From contig JAYKKR010000028.1 in assembly GCA_036971615.1 (NCBI GenBank), forward strand, positions 186,001 through 250,000: a stretch of 64,000 nt of DNA, read 5' to 3'. Shown here piece after piece: positions 55,466 to 64,000 of the stretch (positions are counted from its first letter, which is position 1; each line of letters begins with the position of its first letter). The notes beneath the pieces are model-generated. The model was not told where the DNA came from, made no database searches, and saw only the letters and a list, made by a program, of their open reading frames with translations. Origin of the DNA: Amyloporia xantha. Taxonomy: Eukaryota > Basidiomycota > Agaricomycetes > Polyporales > Adustoporiaceae. The position numbers and the translations under genes are program-made.

Positions 55466-56737
55466 TTAGTCATAATATGTAATGTCCATCCAATGTGGTG
55501 CAACTACCCCCATCGCAGCGTGCACGGCATCGCGCATAAAATATGCGTAACAGACTCGATCTCCATCGCATGGTCCAACAGAGTGACGAAGAACCTTGCC
55601 ACAAAGGGCAACCACAGATCCAGGTGGATAATGGACATGGAGACCCACCCCATCCATCTCAAAGACCAGGTCGCGGTACGATCCGATTGTGGCGAGGAGA
55701 TCATACCATGGCTTTCGTGAGTTGTTGTCGCGGTGAGGTGGTGTCTCGCGGTTCGATATGATCTGTACGGCGTTGAATGGGGATCCCCACACCTTCACAT
55801 CCTCGCAGAGACCAGGGACCTTCTCTAGCTTGAGCATGGTGTCGCGACCAGCCTGGTAAAGTGGGGGTGAACTACTGCCAGAATCGCAGACAGAATGGCT
55901 GAGGTTTCAGCGATGGCAGACATCCATTGCAGTGCGCTTTCCCTATTGGTCCCCTTCAGACTCGCGGAGTGCTCGAGGGCATGACTCGGTCCCTGTGCAA
56001 CATCATTTTCACATGAGCTGCCGATGGTGAGTGTCACACTTACAACGTGACCTTGCTGGTACCATGCAGGGGATATATTTACAGTGCCTGGTTGAATTCG
56101 ACACATTGCAGGGTCGCGGAAGAGGCTCGACAATTGTCGCCAACTGCGCGTCCCTTCCTGTGATCCGCCACGCAGTCGCGGCCCACACTGCTTGAGTTGC
56201 TTGGCTAATAGATCTGTCGCGGCCAGCATTTCGTTCTGGTGTGGATGTGTTAACACACACCATTCAAGTTAGAATGTTACTTCAGGTGCACCTGCCGTTT
56301 TTCAGATAGCAGACCTGGAAGAAGCCAGGCCAGAACCCGCCCGTGCATATCCGTCAGAATGGACGGTTCCCTCAATGACATCACTTTGTCTGGTAGCAGA
56401 CGCGGCCACTTAGCGCGCAATGCATCCTCCAACTTGTGGTTCTGACCACTCGCTTGGACGCCTAGTGCATCTGCATACCTGTCTGCATCCCAAGGGACGC
56501 TGACTACTTATCGCATCAGCACCCCATGGCATTACACGGATGAATTGTTACTGTACCGCGATGGAGAAATGCATGGGCGAGACGGTCTGCAATGACGCTA
56601 CATTCACCAACGAGATATGTACTAATATTCAGGGAGGATGGCTGTAGTGGCGCGGGTCCTATATCCTTTCGAAGGATGTGTAATCTTCTACGAAACATGG
56701 CTTGCATGTATGCCGCCACCTCGTCGGTTAAGTCCAT
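55466..56737 (-). CDS. TET/JBP-family 2-oxoglutarate/Fe(II) dioxygenase, copy 2 (one frameshift)
   Basis: ATG 56,737 opens MDLTDEVAAYMQAMFRRRLH. Later come LRAKWPRLLPDKVMSLREPS and RVLAWLLPGLLSEKRQ (56.3-56.4 kb), SSLFRDPAMCRIQPGTVNIS and WYQQGHVVSVTL, and LQWMSAIAETSAILSAILA. The catalytic part is NAVQIISNRETPPHRDNNSR (iron-binding H-x-D), DLLATIGSYRDLVFEMDG, PPGSVVALCGKVLRHSVGPC (distal His) and RVCYAYFMRDAVHAAMG (Arg candidate), stop 55,466. The 3' part is open through all catalytic residues. The frame shifts at a run of five G at 55,862-55,866. In fungi this family oxidises 5-methylcytosine; substrate here is inferred. Convergent with KDZ2, divergent from gene D2. Confidence 0.85.
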
Positions 56738-57214
56738 CAGCTGTAAGGTTCAGCAACTTGTCGCGATTCAGGCATAATGGTCACATTGTCGAGATAGCAG
56801 CTACCCACAATTTGTGTGAAAACGAGAGCGATGAAATGTTTGTGGAAGTAGCTCCGAGGCCCGTTTACTACCTGAGTGCCATGTAGTACATGTGTTTCCA
56901 GCATGTCTACCTACATGTATTCACGCGCCCTCTGGAAGAACATTCAGGCACCCGGCGCGCCTCGCCGGAGCTCAGCTATCTGGCTACCAATGGGAGGACA
57001 ATGATGTCGGCTTTAAGGCGTAATTGCATTGTCGCGGTGCCGACGCAGGGCGCCACTTGTCGCTTAATGTGAAACGGTCCACATCGGGCCTGGTCGCGGT
57101 TGCAGACGCAATGAGCGCGGTGTTTCACCGATTTGGACTCGCGATGTGTGCCCTGTTGAATTTTCTTATTCGTACAGCCATTACCTCCCACCAAAAAACC
57201 ATCCAACCTGCAAA
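56738..57214. promoter_or_regulatory. Divergent interval between TET/JBP and gene D
   Basis: The two genes are transcribed away from this 477-bp interval, so both promoters should be here. It contains GTCGCGGT and GGTCGCGGTTG words. I see no further recognisable site. Confidence 0.35.
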
Positions 57215-60200
57215 ATGAGTCTCAAAGGTGCCCACACCAGTTCTTTAGGTGCTGAGCTCGAGCTCTTCAAGAGTGCCGACCGTAATCAAAGAAAATTAAT
57301 CGATCGACGCGGCGTTAATCAAGTTACAAACTGCACACCCCACGCTCGTCGACATGGAAAAAGGGGCCTTACGAAGGGTACGTCTTCTTCTCTGTTTATC
57401 GCAACAACGCTGATACCGGTGCAGCAACTCCTGGAATGGTTCCGTAACAGCAACAGAGGTGATGGGCCGAGAAAAGCAACTAGATGGGGCGTAAAAGGTC
57501 AGGTCCAGAGCAATTTGCACTCGAGAACAGGGAGCTTGTCAAGGCCATGTCTTTGGAGATCACCAATGGGGACGCGATTGGAAACAAGAATATCGGCGCG
57601 TGGCCGTCCGCGCAAGCTCAACTTTGGAAAGCACTCACTGAGGACGAGCAAACCGCGTATATTGCGAGGGCGAACGCGCCGACAGCCGCGAAAAGGCCGC
57701 TCGTCCTGGCTTCGCAAAAGTTTGTAGTGCCTCTTTGCTGTATCACACCTGTCCCTCATATTTGTGTAGATCCATCCAAAGGAAATTGGTGCAGCAGCTG
57801 AAGGCCTTCACGACTCAGATATACAGCGACTATGGCGTGCGAATGGTCGCGTTCTCCGCCGTTCAGGTTGGACCGGACGAAGTCCTCGTAGAAACGTGAG
57901 GTCGCGTTTATCTGTAAACGCCTCATGCTGACATAGAATACAGACATGACTACAACAAGGACCTAGAAAATGCTCCAGCATTTACGGACATGCCGGATTG
58001 GAAAGAGAACACATACGAAGAATTCGGCACGTACAGTCGCAACGTATTCTTGGATGGAGAGGTAGCGGACGCGACAATGGGTACAGCCGCGAGAAAGGCG
58101 CGGATCAGGCAGATCATGGACCTCGATGCGGAGGGTCTTCCGTTGATCCCTGATGAGCCTGCGGGTGACGATCGCGAGAAGCTTCGACGATTTGAAAGCA
58201 TTGCTTAGGGAGTTCTTGAACATGCATTTTAGTGAGCACATTTCCTTTGTCGCGACAGCCGTCTCTGATGACCGGACAGAGGCCGCGACTGGAAGTACAA
58301 AGGCGCGAGCCCCTTGGACGCATATCACGCAAAATCCTTTCCTATACTTTGACCAAGAGATGACTCCTGAAAGGATGGGCCTTCGCGATCCTTCTCACAT
58401 GACCGACGGGCCGCTAAGGAGCCTGCTAGCATACTGGCGCGAGCGACAACTCAGCAATGGGGGTGTCCCCGTTGCTTTAAGGCCTACATGTTAAAACATG
58501 ACGACGACGGTAATGCGATCATGGCGCCCGCAGTATACGACCAAGCTGTCGTCGAGCGGCCGAAGAAGCAGACGCGAAAGAACAAAAGTCCAAGCCGATG
58601 GGGAGCAAGAAAGCCCGTGGCAAACGTCCTGCCCGTCGCGTCCAAGACGAGGATCAGAGTGACGAGTTTGATATGGATGTCGGCGCCGAGAGCGATCATT
58701 CCTCTGATGATGAGGAGGATGCATCACTCATTCGAATAAAGCCAGCCAGCTGGGCCAAAAACTCGCGCACACGTCGTCATAACTTCCTTGTATCAATAGG
58801 CGCGGCGCAGGCATATTTTGAAGCAGTCGAGTTACTCGATGAACTCATGGTGAGTTCACCGCGACGTTAATATGTTCCGCGACTAATGCATGCAACTCAG
58901 CACGGCACCATACCACACTTCGCGCCCCTTGAGGGAAATGGCTGGACGTGCTGGGATTATGATGACCGCTACCTTCCCTCGACAATTCACAGTGATCCTG
59001 ACGGCCTCGCGGCTGCACTCCGGTGGCTGGGAAGTGCCCCTTATCTCGACAAGACCGCCAGCTTCCCACGAGACAGTCCTGAGAACAACATAATCGTGGA
59101 ACAATTTTTACTCATCATCGGCCTTATCACCCGCGAGGCCGATCTTGTGCAATTTGGGTGGGAGGATGAAGAAGACGCGGTTCAGTCGGGCATCCCAGAT
59201 CACATTTTGAATTCACAGATTGCATTTATTCCGATTGTGGACGACCAAATTCTTCCAATGGTGATGCTTCTTCGCGATGTCATGAAGGAGGCCCAGGGAT
59301 TGGTAAATGCGCCCCCTACAAGTTATGCAGGGAGGGGGTCATCTCGGTCCGGCGTTGAAGGCGCTTCAAGTTCTTCCCACCTTATACAGGCTCAAGGGTC
59401 TCAGGTCAGCTCGGTAATAGCTGTCACGCACAGTCCTGAGATGCAGGAGAGCCTCCAGGAGCAGTTTAGCATAGACCGCGACAGGGGCCCCTTGGTATTC
59501 GCTGCAGAACCCATGGGCAGCAATGACAACGTCGGCGCGGACAATAATGAGAATGTGGACGTTAATCCAGAGACACAAAACTTGAAGGACGCATTGGCAG
59601 CGGCACTTCTCGCCGTCGAAACATTAAAGAAGTCAAGTGAACAACAAGCCGCAGCCGCGACCAGGGAAAGTCAGTTGCGCTTCGAGGAGGCGAGCCAACC
59701 GCGACGGGAAGGAAACACCTCAATGCAGGAGGCCGATACGCATGCTGCAACAAATTCAGATGTCCGCGACAGGCTAAATCCAGCCCAGCTTGAGATGGAG
59801 GCTGTCGCGGCAGCCAAGGAGAACGCACGAATTCAGCAGGAGGCCATCGAAAGGGAAAAAGCAAGGAAGGCAGCGCAAGTCGCAGCGGAGATGGACGACT
59901 TGGCTTGGGCTGAAGGATTGGCGCGAGAGGCAGAGGAGGCTACGAGGGTCGCGGCGCGCGAGGCTAAAGACGCGGAGGAGAAGTTGCGCACAAAACAGAA
60001 TGCAAGGAATAATATTCAACGCCTTGACGCCATGCGTAAGTCGTCCGACGAGAAGGCGGCCGCGGATAAACGAGGGAGAATGGCACGCACGCTAGCTCAG
60101 CAGGCTCGCGCCGGGACTTCACGGCTTCCTCAAGCTGGACCCATGGCAAGCAGAGGCGAAGAGCCCAAGGAGTCTTCACCATCAATAGTGCCCGCAAAGC

Positions 60201-60934
60201 GCGCTGCTCCTGAATCCGTCGAGGAGCAACGGCAGATCTTACTGGAGCGCGTCAGAAGCCGCTTTGGAGGGTCACCATTAGTTGCGGACCCTATTCCCCA
60301 GAATACACAAACAGCGCCCCGGTCCTCGAGGGAGAAATACCATGGCGAAATTCAGCTCCACGTCCACCCGCCGGACGTCCAATGCGTCCAGTTCCCAAAG
60401 AGAATCTTGTTGGGGGAAGCAGCAACGTTGCTTCTGGTGCCTCGAGCTCATATGCGGTCCGACCAACTGTGTCGAGTGGAAAGGAGGGCACAGACTCGGA
60501 TCTCGATGAGCCTCCTCCTGCCCATGCCTGGACGCGGAACATGGCGCGGAAGGAGAAGGACGACATGCTCCGCGCACCCACCGGTGGATCTGTATCAGAT
60601 GCTATCGGGAAACCTCGCCACACTCGAGCAAGTGCAAGAGCGCAGGATAAGGGAGCGGATGTCGCTGAGGGCAGTTCTCAGGGAGGAGTTGGGCCGCGAA
60701 AGGATGATAGGACAGCCGCGCGTGGTCGCGGCAAAGCTCGTGCTACCGGTCGCGGACGAGGTGCTGGACGGGCGCGAGGGTCGCGGTGGTCGCGGTGGTC
60801 GCGGTCGATCCACACTGCCTGTGGTTCAGGAGGACGAAGAGGAGGAAGAGGTTGACGACGACGAAGGGCAGGAGGAAGCAGAACCTCCGCGAAAGAAAGT
60901 CGCGAGACGGGGGAATGGACAGAAACGCAAGTAG
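57215..60934 (+). CDS. Gene D copy 2: large cassette protein, probable nuclear factor
   Basis: ATG 57,215 (MSLKGAHTSSLG) is the likely start; ATG 57,484 is an alternative. An N-terminal HMG-like segment, GAWPSAQAQLWKALTEDEQT, is followed after introns by LVQQLKAFTTQIYSDYGVRM, YRHDYNKDLENAPAFTDMPD and GLPLIPDEPAG, then LYFDQEMTPERMGLRDPSHM, a basic/acidic stretch with DEFDMDVGAESDHSSDDEED, and from 58,886 a long uninterrupted frame. That frame contains RWLGSAPYLDKTASFPRDSP, EQFLLIIGLITREADLVQFG, a long Ala/Glu/Arg coiled coil (59,570-60,110), and a C-terminal RGG-type GREGRGGRGGRGR, an acidic run, and basic RKKVARRGNGQKRK. The RGG tract coincides with repeated GTCGCGGTG. Frame changes occur before 58,886. 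Role unknown; likely chromatin or nucleic-acid binding. Confidence 0.6.
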
Positions 60935-61207
60935 GGAACGTCTTCAAGTGGTCGCGCCGGAGATGCATCAGGAATGCATGATCTACGACGATCCCAGTAA
61001 TTATACTTTATAAGTCAGATACCTAATACACATGCGCTGTTTACGCGCGCGCGCGACTTTGCCTGCTAGACACATTGGAAACTTCATTATACTTTTGGGG
61101 GAGTTGGTATGCTCCTCCCCCGCGGTCGCGATGGTAGTTTACATCAGAATTAACAACGCCTTGCTAATGTAGACTTCATCCCCACCCTGCTCCACACACT
61201 TGCCTAT
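60935..61207. other. Convergent spacer between genes D2 and A2
   Basis: No gene is supported. It includes GCGCGCGCGCGAC and a short AT-rich patch and is probably the shared 3' region of two convergent genes. Confidence 0.4.
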
Positions 61208-64000
61208 CTACTGAGTATCGGGCGTTCGCCCAGTCGTCGAAGTGGACGCCTGGCTGTCACTGTTGGCCTGCGACCCCGACGTGAGACGAGACTGTGAGGT
61301 GCTGAAGCTGCCGAAAAGACGCGGCGGGACAAAGGCTCGCTCCCTGGTCAGAACTTGCAGCTGCTGGCGCATCCCCTCCATCTGGCCAGCGTACCCATCG
61401 ATCTGTGCGGAAATGGCGTTGAGTGCAGTCTCCACAGTCGAGTTGTCCAGCCTCTGTTGGATCCTCCTCGTCTCTTCGCGGATGTCCTTGACCGACTGAT
61501 GGAGCTCCGCAGGCTCGATCGCGATGATACTCTCGGCGAGCTTCTGGATGCGTTGATCCAACGACTCGACGACTTTGCCGACCTCTGCATTGTTTTCGCC
61601 CACATTCGTCAGTGTCGCGTCCATTCCGTCTTGACGTTCTTCCACTTGCTTGATCCGCGACTGTAGCTCACGCCCAGTGAGCTCCACAGCGGACATGCGC
61701 TCCGTCACCTTGCACAGCTCCGCGTCCGTCGAAGCCATCACGTCGTGGATGTGCTTATCAAACAAGGTCTGGAGATTCAAAGACGCATCGATCACAGAGT
61801 CGCGGAATTCTTCCTTCGAGACCATGTCGATGGCCTGGCGCTCGTTGATATCCTCCAGCACCGTGACCTTGCGCTCGAGGGCCTTAACTAGCTCCTGGAG
61901 CTTGGTGGCCTCCAGACGGTCTTGATTCGACGGAGCTCCTTGCTGGCTTTCTTCGGCCTCGCTCGCATTCCTGCCGTCATTGGAGTCGTCGATCAGTTGG
62001 TCGGCTTCCTGCTCGACCTCTTGCATGTGATCGGGCTCTTCATTCGCGACCTGCGGAACTCGCGACCCATCTTCCGCCGGGGGTGTGGAGGTTGCGTGTC
62101 GAGGCGTCGCGACAGTGAGCGGGGACGACACGTCGCGAGAAGGCTCGCGTCTTGGTTTCGACGCACACGCCTCTGGAGCTGACTCGCCCAATTTCTTGGC
62201 TTCAGCAATGGCGGCGTTCTTGTATTCCTGCCAAAGCTCCTCTTTGTCGCGAACGAAAACGTAGCGGGGCGGATGGGCTGCGAGCTGAGCAGCCAGCTCT
62301 GCTTGCTGCTGTTCTTCTCGCAGTTTCGCTTGACTGGGCCTCGCGACAGCGATGGGTGGGATTTCCTCCCCGTTAACATCGACGGGAGGTGACGTGCGCT
62401 CCAAGCGCGGATTACGCTTCGCCCTCTTCTTTTTGGGCGGGCCACTCGCCTCTGTTGCGCGACCCGCTGCCGCTGCCTTGTCATTCTTGTAGTCCTCGAA
62501 TGATTGGCCTCCAGGGAGGACGAGCGCGCCCTCATCGTTCTGATGCAAGAACCCCAGCTCGCGGACGAACACGCACTTGGTCGGGCGCGACCTTGTTCCT
62601 CATGCATTCGTCCACGTAATCGTGGAACTTTGTCGCGGCCTCTGTGACGTACTTGTGTCCGGTTATCGTCTTGCCGGCGGGTGTACGAGGCGTCAGCGAG
62701 CACTTGAGTTTGAGTTGAGCGCAGCGCATGCACCGCCCGAAGTACGCAGGCGAGACTTCGCATATCGTCTTGTTAGTGATACACTGACCGCAGGGCACCA
62801 CCTGTGGAATACAAATGTGAGTGTAGAACTGATCCAAGGAGGCTCGCACTTACTGAGGCTTTGGCGCACGCGGTCGCGGCTGCGATTTTCGCGGCTTCGA
62901 GTTCCGCCTTTGTGCTGACCTCCTTCTGTTTCTCCTTGTCAGTTCCCGCTCGCTCGTGTCGTCCTGCGCGTGCTAGTCTTGCCTAGGCCCTTCTTCTCAC
63001 CCCGTCGCGACTGGGCTCCCTCATCCTCGTTCTCACCATCTTCACCCTCGTCGTCCTCATCCTCGTCGTCCTCATCCTCGTTCTCGTCATCCACACCCTC
63101 CTCATTGTTCGCTTCCGGCTCCTCCATGTCATCTCGCATCCGCTTCTTCCCTCCCGTGGCTGCCTTTGTCCCTCCCGATGCCCCCGTCCTGCTTGGTGCC
63201 ATGACGTAGACCTTGCGCGTTGGGGCCTTAACTCTCCATTCGTCGCCTGAGTTGTTCACCGCCTTCGCTGTCGAAGATGGCTTCGCTGGGGGCTGCACTT
63301 TGGAGCGCAAAGCGCGCTTTGGCGGACCTATACGCGGCGGCGTCAATGGGCTTGCCGCGGAGGGTGGCGCTGCGACAGTGGGTTGACGCAAACGGGATTG
63401 GCTGGAGGCGTCAGCTTGACGAGAGGGCTTGACGGATTTGGCGGGAGCGGCTTCCCTGTCGCGCTCCACAGACGACTTGCGCTTCGTCCCTGCGCGTTTG
63501 GATGTAGACGGTTCAGGCGTCGGGACCCGTCGCGTCGTTTTACCTGCAGCGGCAGCAGGAGCCACTTGTGCTGGAAATACAAAGGTCAGTCAGTGTGCTC
63601 GACAAGTCGGAACGCAGTACTCACCTGTCGCGGCCCACCACTGCTTCTCACCCAGTCCATCCTGTGCAGGTGGTGCGGGCACCACATGGACCTTGCGTCT
63701 GTACGCGTCGATTTGAGGATCGTCCGCCTTGATGCGGCGCAGATCGGGGTGGTTCGGCGACTCTGCGTACTCCGCGCGGCGCTGAACAGCAAGGCGGGTA
63801 CGCAAAGTGATGCCCGCACCATCTGGGGCGCGTCGCGAAATACATGCCAGCCCTTTTTCTAGTAACAGAGGATGGGTCAACCATTAAGCAAGGAGATACA
63901 CAGGCTCACTCACAAACTCTGCATAGAACGCCTTCTCAAACACGACATACCCCTCTGTGCCAGGGACGGCGCGCAAGAAAGCGCGGCGGCCATGCGCGCG
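61208..64000 (-). CDS. Gene A copy 2: Zn2Cys6 cluster and coiled-coil protein (5' end outside window; frame interrupted)
   Basis: The first visible exon reads AVPGTEGYVVFEKAFYAEF, then, across GTGAGT...ACTAG, the block with VPALLFSAA, DLRRIKADDPQIDAYRR and LGEKQWWAATG. After a GTGAGT...TTCCAG intron comes a basic linker (KSVKPSRQADASSQSRLR), then an acidic run, DDENEDEDDEDEDDEGEDGE. After another intron comes the cluster CGQCITNKTIC-x9-CMRCAQLKLKC (62,700-62,800). A linker with FLHQNDEGALVLPGGQSFED follows, then a long coiled coil (LQELVKALERKVTVLEDINE; LQSRIKQVEERQDGMDATLT) and a C-terminus shared with A3 (ISAQIDGYAGQMEGM), stop 61,208. Frame changes lie near 63,780, 62,950 and 62,580. Likely nuclear DNA-binding regulator or end-binding factor of the element. 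Confidence 0.7.

Larger units (their letters stand above)
48284..64000 (+). mobile_element. Element 2: left-hand part of a giant KDZ transposon (right end outside window)
   Basis: It starts with a terminal repeat shared with element 3 and a nine-unit array. Then follow gene G twice (-), KDZ transposase (+), TET/JBP (-), gene D (+) and gene A (-, running off the window). The order and alternating strands are the mirror of element 1. Gene B and the right terminus should lie just beyond 64,000. The shared terminal repeat and shared GTCGCG word make it the same subfamily as element 3, distinct from element 1. Confidence 0.85.

Overview
The window reads as nuclear DNA of a filamentous basidiomycete, most likely an agaricomycete (mushroom class). 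The reasons are many short GT-AG introns (mostly about 45-65 nt), KDZ (Kyakuja-Dileera-Zisupton) transposases sitting beside TET/JBP-type dioxygenases (a pairing known from basidiomycete genomes), and a family of conserved hypothetical proteins that looks basidiomycete-specific. I cannot name genus or species from sequence alone.

About 40 of the 64 kb belongs to three giant KDZ-type DNA transposons. Element 3 (1-6009) is the right-hand end of a copy that starts outside the window. Element 1 (27,897-46,716, about 18.8 kb) is complete, with a long terminal inverted repeat, an apparent 7-bp target duplication and arrays of 86-87 bp repeats at both ends. Element 2 (48,284 to beyond 64,000) is a left-hand portion. 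Between them lie host blocks at 6,010-27,896 and 46,717-48,283, with intron-rich genes.

The elements share one colinear cassette with strictly alternating strands. Written in element 2 orientation it is: gene G (-), KDZ transposase with CxC2 cysteine cluster (+), TET/JBP dioxygenase (-), gene D (+, nuclear-looking with acidic/basic tail), gene A (-, Gal4-type Zn2Cys6 cluster plus coiled coils) and gene B (+, arrays of short SP-[IV]-[DE]-[LV] motifs). Element 1 carries all six in the opposite orientation, element 2 shows G-G-KDZ-TET-D-A before the window ends, and element 3 shows A-B before its right terminus. All four visible termini carry CAGTCA, and all subterminal arrays carry the CGG/CCG palindrome CGGCCG, usually as TCGGCCGA. 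That is the kind of site a Zn2Cys6 protein binds, so gene A is a candidate end-binding or regulatory factor. Each subfamily also has its own dispersed hexamer (GTCGCG/CGCGAC in elements 2 and 3, ATGGCG/CGCCAT in element 1), spread through exons, introns, intergenic DNA and terminal arrays. With a DNA-modifying dioxygenase in the same cassette, an epigenetic or protein-binding role is plausible but unproven.

The insertions hit host genes. Element 1 lies in an intron, and element 2 in an upstream exon, of the same minus-strand gene, whose last exons are found at 27,697-27,835. Element 3 interrupts an exon of a gene at 6.0-6.5 kb that has an uninterrupted paralogue at 12.2-12.9 kb. Other host features are a WD40 protein, an exon with four tandem SUMO-interacting motifs, several single-pass membrane proteins and a large conserved hypothetical protein with one in-frame stop. 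Many cassette genes carry single-base frameshifts, several at short homopolymers. These are either decay or consensus errors, so CDS spans in the elements are outer limits of interrupted coding regions.
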